In this document: positions 53,476-62,059 of the stretch, in pieces | How positions within the stretch are numbered: position 1 is the first letter of the stretch | Layout of the letters: the number at the start of each line of letters is the position of its first letter | Origin: Isochrysis galbana | Lineage: Eukaryota; Haptophyta; Isochrysidales; Isochrysidaceae | Length of the DNA: 64,000 bases | Assembly: GCA_018136815.1 (NCBI GenBank) | Contig: CM030936.1 | Span: 1,347,694 to 1,411,693, forward strand | Reading direction: 5' to 3' | The notes under the pieces: generated by a model | Databases searched by the model: none | What the model was told of the DNA's origin: nothing | What the model saw: only the letters and a program-made list of their open reading frames with translations | Position numbers and translations under genes: made by a program

Positions 53476-56193
53476 ATGCGGACTGCTGCGCTGCTCGGCC
53501 TCTTCTCGCTGGCGGTGGGAATCAGGCTTTTTCTCCTTCTTCTCTGGAACTCGCCTGCGCATCGGTCACGGCAGGCCTCGTTGCGCGAGGTGGAGCCACG
53601 CAATGGCGCGGCTGGTGGGTTGTGGTCGCCACCACACAACGCAGCGCACGAAGGGCGAGCAGAGACGCTGAGCGGGGCGACACATAAATTGAGCGAGCGA
53701 GCGCAGGTGCTGAGGGCGCTGAGGGAGCTCGAATCCGAGCACGCGCCACCGTCTAACACTACCTCCCCCCGCATCATCGTCGTGCTGGGCCACAAGGCAC
53801 CACGCGACTTCTATGTGTATTCTTTTGCATTCCACCTCCTCGGCTACCGAGTGATTTATTCTCGGACACCGATTCTTGTCGGCGCCCAGCCGCACTCAGG
53901 GCTATATTATCTGTCGCCGGACAACGATGGCCGACCCATACAGCTGCACGGCGTTGCTGCTGTCCTGTGTCACTCGGTGTTGGCACAGAGATGCTTCGCG
54001 GGATTTCCCTGGTCTTCCTCCTTGCACGGGGAGGCGCGAGTACAACAACATCCTCTCGAGGTGTTGCGCATCTTCTCCGCCCTGCGACCAAACCAGAGAA
54101 TTAATCGGCTGGCTTCAGCGCGACAGACGCTCACAACCAAGGATGGTCTCTGTGCCATGCTCCATGCCGCAGGCCTCGCAGGCGACTATCTCTCCACGTT
54201 CACATTCCCGTGTTGGTCTATCCCTCACGAAGCGTCTCAGCTACGGGCAGCCGCTCTAGAGGTCGGCGGCAGGATAAGAGCCGATCTGCCCCACGCAACC
54301 TCATCAATTGCTGCACAATCTTTTAGCGCACCATCTCGCCCTACTTGGATCGTAAAACCAGCACGAGGCTCCGAAGGAGCAGGTATCCGGCTGCTGAGTC
54401 AAACCGAACTCGTTTCACTACTTGACGAATGCGAGCTCGACAACAATGAAATGGAGATGGGCGCACGCGAAGCAAACGGCACCGACAAGAACAAGAATAG
54501 AGGAGGCGGTGCCACCCGTGCACATGGACAAAGATGCGGCAATCGTGGGCTGCCGCAACCCTCACCGGGTTGGCGGGCAATTGTGAATCCATACCTTGCA
54601 TCGCCATTACTGCACAACGGTCGCAAGTGGGACGTACGCACCTATGTGCTCTGCACTTCAGTCCTCCCAATGCGAATTTACATATTTGCGGAGGCTGTCG
54701 TTCGATATGCCTCAGCATTATACTCATCAACTACTTCCGACCCGGCTGCAGTGCTCACCAACACAGCGATTGGCAAACGAGCCCTTCATCGCGGGGTGGC
54801 GCCAATCACAGGAACGCTCGACAACCTCGCTCGGTACCTGCAGAAGGGGCGGGCGGCGGAGAGTAGCCCGGCAACGGGCGAGCGTGGCTCGTGGCTTTTC
54901 CAGTTGTGGGATGCAGCAGAGGTTAACGAGGATGAGGGCAATGGTTCGGAGGGCAGCACTGATGGATTTGGGCTCCATCGAAGCTACAGTGCTATGGAGG
55001 GATATACCAGCTTGATGGGAGCTATGCGCCAAACAGTCGGTAGGCTTTTCCTCACTGCGGAGCCACATATAATGCGCTCGTATGCTCGCGAGTACCCGCA
55101 CACGAGCGAAGCCTCCAAGCCTTGGAGACAATCAGTGCCGTCACGTGAACGCGGGGTACCATGGGTATGGTCTCAGGGCGTGAATGTAGGTGCGGACAGA
55201 GGTCGGGCTGCGGTGGGCTACCGCTGCTCCAATTGCTATCATCTTTTTGGTGTCGACCTCATAGCAGACAACACAGGGCGATTCCGAGCCATTGAGATCA
55301 ATGTGCAGCCAGACCTTTCCCTTTCCTTGGCCGCGTGTGAGCGACAGAGGCGTACGCCCAAGCAAGGATTGCCACGAACCGGAGGCCCCGATCGTTTGAT
55401 GGGTAACGGGGACGGGGCCCGTCATGCGCCTGAAGGTGGATCGAAGAGTTTCTCATCTAGCTTGCCGACCGGGATGACAAGCGACCCAAAAAATACTGTG
55501 CTAGAGGATTTTCATGACGCTTGCTCAGAAGGATCCTCCGCGTACGATGACACCAAACGCGCTGTCGCCTTCAGTGTCGTACAAATGGTGTATGGCGATC
55601 ATCCTGCGGCAGCTATACTCGAAGAGCTCCTCGCACCACACGGCGATACTCTTGCTATTCGCTTCCCCAAGCTTGCGCATAGGCGTATGGACACCAAAGC
55701 TGACGCGGCCTTGGGAAGTGCCTCGGACGTCGCAAGCATTGTTGACAGCCGTGACAGCGATGTGCCGAACGGCCCCTACGGCCTCCACCGCGAGACCCTG
55801 GTCTACCTACTCGGGAGTGTTCGGGAAGCGTTGGCGCTTGGCTGCTTCGTGCCCATAGTGCCATCAATTTCTGGCTGGCACGATCAAGCTAGGCACTTGC
55901 GAAGATTGTGGAACTCGGCGACAGTACAAAGCAGATGCGCCGCACCGCACAGTGCGATCGATTCTGATACTAGGTGCGCTGGTTTCGATTTTGAGTGGCG
56001 TCGGCAGATTCACGATCTCAGCCGCCTGGTCTTCTTCGGAAATATGGAAAGTGGCGTTGGGAACGTTCCTCAATGGCGACTCTCATTCAAGGAGAGGTGC
56101 CAAGAGATGCTTGCTCAAGTGGCAAACGTGCCGAACGGTCAGTGGGCGTTACGACAGGACATTTTCCAGACAATATATGATCTCGAGGACTAA
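53476..56193 (+). CDS. Membrane-anchored tubulin-tyrosine-ligase-like (TTL) protein
   Basis: A single-exon gene of 905 codons. An N-terminal hydrophobic segment (LLGLFSLAVGIRLFLLLLW) acts as a signal anchor or signal peptide. A domain of about 200 residues of unclear family follows (RIIVVLGHKAPRDFYVYSFA, LSALRPNQRINRLASARQTL-like). The TTL/ATP-grasp core is then seen as WIVKPARGSEGAGIRL (291 onward), NGRKWDVRTYVLCT, FAEAVVRYA and FGVDLIADNTGRFRAIEINV (E607, N609 as metal/ATP ligands). TTL enzymes ligate Glu, Gly or Tyr to tubulin and other proteins. A hydrophobic N-terminus is unusual for this cytosolic family and suggests an endomembrane or secretory role, unless the segment is only an anchor with a cytosolic catalytic side. 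The C-terminal 300 residues have no recognised domain. Confidence 0.82.
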   Translation: MRTAALLGLFSLAVGIRLFLLLLWNSPAHRSRQASLREVEPRNGAAGGLWSPPHNAAHEGRAETLSGATHKLSERAQVLRALRELESEHAPPSNTTSPRIIVVLGHKAPRDFYVYSFAFHLLGYRVIYSRTPILVGAQPHSGLYYLSPDNDGRPIQLHGVAAVLCHSVLAQRCFAGFPWSSSLHGEARVQQHPLEVLRIFSALRPNQRINRLASARQTLTTKDGLCAMLHAAGLAGDYLSTFTFPCWSIPHEASQLRAAALEVGGRIRADLPHATSSIAAQSFSAPSRPTWIVKPARGSEGAGIRLLSQTELVSLLDECELDNNEMEMGAREANGTDKNKNRGGGATRAHGQRCGNRGLPQPSPGWRAIVNPYLASPLLHNGRKWDVRTYVLCTSVLPMRIYIFAEAVVRYASALYSSTTSDPAAVLTNTAIGKRALHRGVAPITGTLDNLARYLQKGRAAESSPATGERGSWLFQLWDAAEVNEDEGNGSEGSTDGFGLHRSYSAMEGYTSLMGAMRQTVGRLFLTAEPHIMRSYAREYPHTSEASKPWRQSVPSRERGVPWVWSQGVNVGADRGRAAVGYRCSNCYHLFGVDLIADNTGRFRAIEINVQPDLSLSLAACERQRRTPKQGLPRTGGPDRLMGNGDGARHAPEGGSKSFSSSLPTGMTSDPKNTVLEDFHDACSEGSSAYDDTKRAVAFSVVQMVYGDHPAAAILEELLAPHGDTLAIRFPKLAHRRMDTKADAALGSASDVASIVDSRDSDVPNGPYGLHRETLVYLLGSVREALALGCFVPIVPSISGWHDQARHLRRLWNSATVQSRCAAPHSAIDSDTRCAGFDFEWRRQIHDLSRLVFFGNMESGVGNVPQWRLSFKERCQEMLAQVANVPNGQWALRQDIFQTIYDLED

Positions 56194-56960
56194 CGTCGAG
56201 CCATGGCTTCGTCAGTCTGGGCCTCGAGTACTCCGTATGTAGCCAACTCCTAGCACCCCTGTCCTTCCCCTTGATATTTCTTGCCCTTGGGGCCCTGGGC
56301 CCCCCTCAAAGGTACTCAGCAATGGGCATGGAGGATGATCAGGCTGCTAGCACACTAACAGCTCCAGTTGCGCACCTTCACAGCCGGGACGGCGTGTGGC
56401 CCACGGGCCTCGGCGGCCTGCCATTCTAATGATATACTCAATTCCTTTCATTGTGTCCTTCCAAGTTGTAAATGCTTATAACTCAGCCAAATCATGTACA
56501 AAAAGGGCATGCCTGGCCACAGGGGTATGGGTGGGCCTCACCCTACCCACACTGTCCTAGAGGCTAGAGGTGGGGATATTGGGTTTTGAAAAAAAAGGCG
56601 GTACATCTGAGGGTCAGAATATTCTTTTCACGAGAGGGGGCGAAGATTTCCCCCGCCTTTCCCCCCTCACAATCCGAAGTGAGAGCGGAGCAATGGCGAC
56701 CGACCCACCGTGACAGGCCGACCTTTGCTGCGCTCCAGCAAGAGCACGGCGGTGGTCAGCTCCCCCTTGTCGCTGGTGTTTGGACTAAATGGTCAGGGGA
56801 CACCGGTCGGCGGTCTCACCGGTGCTTCATGCCATCGCATTTGGGTGTTTCTTGCTTCACCTGCCCACGCAGCATGGCCGCCAGCCCCACCGCAGCGCCC
56901 AATGTGACCCGGGCTGACTGCGGTGACAGAGAATGGCCTTCCTTCCTACACGGGCCTACG
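56194..56960. other. 3' flank, no gene
   Basis: A GC palindrome (GGGGCCCTGGGCCCC-like) lies near 56290. No coding sequence is recognised. Confidence 0.35.
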
Positions 56961-56979
56961 CGGACAGCACACAAGCTAA

Positions 56980-57296
56980 TAAAAAAATCTTCTTAAAAAT
57001 CCCCGCTACGTGTGCGGCGTGAGGCAGTGCGCTAGTGTACCTCCCTACTACTCATTAACCCCTAATAACCCCCTCCCCCTTTCCCAGTTCCCTCATTAGC
57101 GGAGAAGCTGGTTCCGGGGAGGCCGCGCGCGCTGCTTCGGCCGGCCAGGAGTTGGAGAGAAGAGGGCGGGAGACTGTGGGTCATTCTTTGATTTCGGTGT
57201 TGGTTCTGGTGTTCTGGTTATGCTCCCTTAAGTACTTTAGTCTCCTCTTTAATGACTGCTGTGTTTCCGACCCTGAGGTTTAGCTTCTTTAGGTGA
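56980..57296. mobile_element. SINE-like retroposon with 19-bp target duplication (repeat D, copy D2)
   Basis: A 317-bp insert starting AAAAAATCTTCTTAAAAATCC is bounded by exact copies of GACAGCACACAAGCTAATA (56961-56979 and 57297-57315). Its first 200 bp match 47397-47603. A target duplication of this length is typical of LINE-mobilised elements. It has no open frame, and no clear tRNA-type A/B boxes were found on either strand. Confidence 0.75.
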
Positions 57297-57315
57297 GACA
57301 GCACACAAGCTAATA

Positions 57316-58535
57316 TATGTTACCCCGGAGAGTGGGAGAGGGAGTCAAGTGTTGAAGGAGTGCCCAAGGCAGCGCACTGAGTTGTAGGTGCTCTTCGTGG
57401 CCCACAGGAGTGAGGTGAAAACGAGAAGTGAGTCAACATGGAAAACAGAGGCTTAGGGTGCTCTCCGTAGGAGATTGATGGTTGTGAAGTGCCGTCCCAT
57501 GTTGGGTGCACTGAGGTAGAGGTTTCCACCATGGGGAGGGCAGCTGAGCTGCCCTCCCACATGAGGTGCTCTTGGGGTGGGAGGGTTTCCCACTGTTGGA
57601 GGGGGTCTCACAGACCCCCTGCCCCCTGCATGCTACGCAGAGGCCCATGGTGGCAACCTGTTCGGTGCCAGTGCTCGCCACCCCGCGCGCTCGCGCGGGT
57701 GTGGTTTGGATGGGCTGGATGGGCTTTGTTTGAGAGGGCTTTCTGACGAGCCGCCTCTGAATAGGTCGAAACTATAACAATAGTTTTTCTGTTCGACAGG
57801 CAGATAGTTGCAGCGTGGGAGGGCCTGAGGCTCAGGAGTGCCAGCGAGGGAGGCTAGGGCCCAGCCCCAGCCTCCTCTGCCCCTGAGCTTGCCTCCAGGA
57901 GCCTTCAGGGGTCGCCAGAGGGCAGCTGCAGGCCTATCGTAGGCGCGGCCCATCGCGCGTGCCGCAGGAGAGGGGAGAGAGAGCGCGGAGAAGGGGGTGG
58001 GCTTGAGCGAGAGCTCCGCCCGCCGACGAATAGGTGATTCCCGTGCTTGTTTGAAGATTAGTCGGGACTGAGGCCGCCGCCAGCCCGGTAGGCGTAGAAG
58101 AGAGGGGGGAACAGATCACCGGGGAGGGGGGGGGGGGGGGAGCGCGGGCCACCGGACCATATCTAAGCCCGTTACCCCAATCCCCCTAGTAGTGCACGGG
58201 GGAGCCACCTGATGGCGGGGGGGGGGAAGGGCCGGGGGAGTTGGGGTGTAGAAAGTATTCTACGTGTAGATAATGGTTCCATGCGCCGCAAGTGCGGTGA
58301 GAATATTATGAACTTCTTTTTTTGAAATCAAATAACGAGTTGACAAACATACAACAACACTCGTGGTTTTGTATTTAGGGATTACGATTAAAGACAAACG
58401 GTTCAAAATGCAACTAACCAGTTGACAAACATACAACATCAACACCAGGGAACCGGGCATGAGATGTGCGTCTTGCCGCTTTAGAGCGTGCAAGTTATTC
58501 TTAGATCGAGAATCCAAGGCATCCTCCTTAAAAGG
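57316..58535. repeat. GC hairpins and dispersed GC repeat
   Basis: Three consecutive hairpins lie at 57534-57558 (GGGAGGGCAGC/GCTGCCCTCCC), 57577-57593 and 57601-57619 (GGGGGTCT/AGACCCCC). 57839-57990 resembles 5099-5250. The inverse of the 37236 motif occurs at about 57765-57795. A G-run lies at 58117-58141. No gene is seen. Confidence 0.5.
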
Positions 58536-59291
58536 TCAAAGCCGATCAGTCTTGCTAGAGTCGGTTTCGGATATGTTGCGGCATTCTCGGGAGGGTAAAG
58601 GAGAGTCACCCGTCTTCTTGATTGGATTGGGAACCATCCGGGTACTTGTACTCCCTTGCTCCTGAGCCATCGCGCCTTCTGCAGTGGTCGCGGCATAACC
58701 AACAACACTCACTATAGGTTGAGCGACAACAACGGGCGGCTGGCTTGCTGAATCAGAGGAAGCACATGGCGCAGTTCCTTGTGCTTCCGCATCGCCAGGA
58801 TGAGGCTCAGTTGCATTGACTTGAGCTGACGAAGCCGCAGCACGTGCACTGTCGGCCTGTCTCTTTTTGTAACAGCCAAGAGCAGCACCACAAACGGCAA
58901 TGACGCTGCAAACCACACCAATGATGAGGCCGATGGGGATGACGATGACGCGGCCGCTTGAGGAGCTTGAGGAGGAAGGATAGTAGTAAGATGACCGAGG
59001 TGGTGGCGGAGATGAGTAATAATAGTAGTAAGATGGCGGAGGTGGCGGCGGAGATGGACTAGGAGGCGGTGGCTGACTTCCCCAAGATGGCGGAGGCGGC
59101 CGACTTGGTCTCCAGCCACAATCGTAGCAGTCACTGCCATAAGAGCAGATAGTATACTCTGATCCCGAGCCACCGTCATCGCAAATTCCATCGTATGCAT
59201 CAGCACAGGTGTTTGAGCATATAGAGCTGCAGGGGACAATATAGATGAGGACGAGGATAGCCACCGGTTTCACGCGGCTTGCTTGCACCAT
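58536..59291 (-). CDS. Type I membrane protein with short Cys-rich module and Pro-rich stalk
   Basis: 251 codons from ATG 59291; the frame is open further upstream, but that part lacks protein character. A signal peptide (VKPVAILVLIYIVPCSS) comes first. It is followed by a module of about 40 residues with the pattern CSNTC, GICDDGG, GSEYTIC, YGSDCYDCG, i.e. six or seven cysteines with a DDGG/DCxDCG signature. Such modules are frequent in secreted proteins of algae such as haptophytes and dinoflagellates and somewhat resemble Notch LNR repeats. A PPPP/YYYYY-rich stalk leads to a single transmembrane helix (VIVIPIGLIIGVVCSVIAVC), then a KKR stop-transfer and a tail of about 110 residues. The ligand is unknown. 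Confidence 0.75.
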   Translation of the reverse strand: MVQASRVKPVAILVLIYIVPCSSICSNTCADAYDGICDDGGSGSEYTICSYGSDCYDCGWRPSRPPPPSWGSQPPPPSPSPPPPPPSYYYYYSSPPPPRSSYYYPSSSSSSSGRVIVIPIGLIIGVVCSVIAVCGAALGCYKKRQADSARAAASSAQVNATEPHPGDAEAQGTAPCASSDSASQPPVVVAQPIVSVVGYAATTAEGAMAQEQGSTSTRMVPNPIKKTGDSPLPSRECRNISETDSSKTDRL

Positions 59292-59943
59292 GGAGAGTAG
59301 AGAGAAGTGAGGTTGACTGCTACGCGAGAGGAGACAAGTAGGTTGAGGAATTTTGGAGGCACATGCGACGCTCCACATGGCAGAGCAAGGTGCAAAAGTG
59401 AGGGCGGCGGGGGTGTGACGTGTCAGTAGCATGGGTGCTTGATCTGGCGGTGGGTGTGGGCGAAGCCCCTGAGGAAACGACACAGAGCGCTTGTATGGAG
59501 CGAGCCAAGACCAGCACCAGGGCCCCGGAGCAGTAGACAGCTCCGAGGACCTGGCGAGGCAAAGCGAGATGCAGTCGAAAGACTGACTCTGCTCAAGTGA
59601 TAGCAGTCTTTCGTTTTGTGCCGCTGGGAGCACAGAGCGCTTAGAATGTTGACGGTGCAATCGTACACACGCTGACAGAGTTATGTGTTTGGACAAGAGG
59701 AGACGCCGCAATGGGAGGGCGGGCTCTTGCCGTGCACGCACCTTTGCTGAGTCGTTGGAGGTCAGCGGAAGCGGCGGAGAAGACGGGAGCTGGGTTCTCG
59801 GGCACCTCGGTGGCTCCTCTAAGGGGTCTCGACAGTCGACACCCCGCTTGCTGCTTGGGTGGGAGATCTTCAGGGGTCGCTTGCCGCTTAGAGGAGAAGG
59901 GTTGCGCGCTTCCAAACACGAGCGCCTCATCAACCGCGCGTGG
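59292..59943. other. 5' flank of the Cys-rich membrane protein gene
   Basis: No separate gene is seen; it contains the promoter/5'UTR and runs into an assembly gap. Confidence 0.4.
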
Positions 59944-60043
59944 NNNNNNNNNNNNNNNNNNNNNNNNNNNNNNNNNNNNNNNNNNNNNNNNNNNNNNNNN
60001 NNNNNNNNNNNNNNNNNNNNNNNNNNNNNNNNNNNNNNNNNNN
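59944..60043. other. Assembly gap (100 N)
   Basis: One hundred undetermined bases. Confidence 0.99.
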
Positions 60044-60502
60044 GAGGAGTAATGTAGCTCTACAAGAGACAGAGAGAGAGAGAGAGGAGAAGCAGGGTAC
60101 TCCTAGAGACATGAGTCTGTGTGGAGGGGTCCTTTTATCTCTCTCCCCGCCCTCGATGACGTCATCCTTTCACTCACCCACACTTTGATCAATAGAGTCG
60201 TCTCGAGGGGTCTCACTCTCTCTCTCTCGTTCTCTCCTCGAAGAAAGGGAAGGGGGAGAGGGTAGGAGAGTAAGAGAGAGTACTTTAACCCTAGTACATA
60301 CCTAAAAATGGCTTTTCAGGTGCTCTCATTATTTCGGCAGGGGGGGGTCGGGGCACTCAAAATTTGAGCTGAGGGGTGTGCACATAGGTAGACTGGATTC
60401 CCCTAAGCAGCATGGCAAATGTACATGAGCTCACAAAGCTTTTTTAGAGTCACGAAAACGGCGAAATCGCAAAAGTGCACGTAAACGCAGAAAAAACTCC
60501 GA

Positions 60503-60660
60503 CTACTGCCGATGACACCGGTGGCACGCAAAAAAGCACTGAAGATGGTAGTACGCGCCGGCCCCATTATTGCAAGGCAAGCATCTGAATTGGGAGCGCT
60601 TTGGGGTCTCTATCTCACACTCTGCATACCCACAGACGCCCCTAAGAGTGCGGACACGCG
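60503..60660 (-). pseudogene. Possible transposase C-terminal zinc-binding fragment (PiggyBac-like)
   Basis: The minus frame reads TLRGVCGYAECEIETPKRSQ, then RCLPCNNGAGAYYHLQCFF and HRCHR. The CxxxxC...CxxC...HLxCFxxxH spacing resembles the terminal zinc knuckle of PiggyBac-type DDE transposases. No catalytic domain is visible. Confidence 0.35.
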
Positions 60661-62059
60661 GAACCTGCTTTGGGGGGCCCCGTGACCCGGCGTTCCGCAT
60701 CTGATCCGCGAGCGTGTGTGGAAATCAAAGCCGCAGCTTGGATTGTAACGAGATGAACGAGATGTAACGAGATGGCCTGATGGCCCGACGACGAGATGAA
60801 CGAGATGGCCGAGATGGCCCGACGAGATGAACGAGATGGCCCGAGGGCCCGACGAGATGAACGAGATTTTCGGGTAACGGAGCTGGACGGAGAGCTTCCC
60901 CACTAAGCTTGAAGCTTGGTCTTAATGCGGTGAAACCGATTTGGAGACAAGCGGGAAACCGGGGCGGAAGGAACTGGCAAGGAAGCCGGCAGGAAGGCAG
61001 AGGAAATGTCGTGGGAAGGCGACGGAGGCAGGATTTTTTAACGGTAGGAAGGCAGGATTTTAACGGTAGGCGGAGTGTAGAATTTTAACAGTAGGAAGAG
61101 GCAGGATTTCTAACGGTAGACGGAGTGCGGAATTTAACGGTAGAAGAAGAGCGTGGAATTTACTGGTTACTGGTAGAAGAAGAGCGCGGAACTTAACTGT
61201 AGAAGAAGAGCGGAGAGGAGAAGGAGCGGGGCTCGAACTGCAGAGCGCTCCGTCTGGACTCGAACTCCGGACTCGAACTCGCGACCCCCGATATTTGATA
61301 TTTGGCATTTGGACCGTATTTGTATCTAGCACCGTAATATCTGGCCGTATCTGGGAGTTGACCCAGATACAGCCGTATCTACCGTACCTGGGGGGCCGAT
61401 GGTCCGTGTCTCCCATGTAGGTTGTTTACATGATAAGTCGAAACTGAGTCCGCCCCCTACCGCCTACCCCTACCCGGTATCGGTATCGGTACCCGGACCC
61501 AGAGACACAGGAGGAAGGGGGGAAATGGGAATGATCACAGGAGGGCTGACTCCTACCTGCGTATCCGACGTCAGACCTGACGTGACAACCGGGGGGCGCT
61601 CCGGCTCTCTGGCTCTGGTGGATCGCTCGTGAACACCGGACAGGAAGACAGAATTACTCACTGATATCTGATAATACCTTGCCCCTCTCTCGCCTCCCCC
61701 CCCCCCTCGATATCTTTCTCCCCTCCGCTTTCCGCGCGCCGCTCCGCGTCTTCCCGCGCTGAGCCCCCTGCCACCCCCACCCTCCCTCTCTCTCTCTCTC
61801 TCTCCCTCCCCCTCCCTACCCCCCCAAACCCTCGCCCCCCACCCCCCCCACCTCCCCCTGCTTCTCCTTCCTCTTCCTTTCACACCGCTCGCTCTCTTCT
61901 AGCCTCTCCCCGCCCCCTCCCCCGCCTCGCCTTCCCCTCCTTCCCGCCGCACCGCGCCTCCTTCCCTTCCCCGTCCCTTCGGCACGCTCTCTTCCTGAAT
62001 CCCTTCCTCTCTCTCTCGCTCGCTCGCCCGCTTCAACCTTGCCCTCTCTCTCACACACA
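60661..62059. repeat. Tandem minisatellites and pyrimidine-rich promoter
   Basis: (1) GACGAGATGAACGAGATGGCC units at 60750-60866. (2) About seven units of roughly 25 bp with consensus TTTAACGGTAGAAGAAG at 61030-61215. (3) GTATTTG/CCGTATCT AT-rich words (61288-61390) related to 24735-24885. (4) C/T simple sequence at 61680-62050 directly before the CXXC gene. Confidence 0.6.

Noticed and set aside
59292-59933. N-terminal extension of the Cys-rich membrane protein
   Set aside because: The upstream frame lacks protein character, and it would bury the clear signal peptide that begins at 59291.
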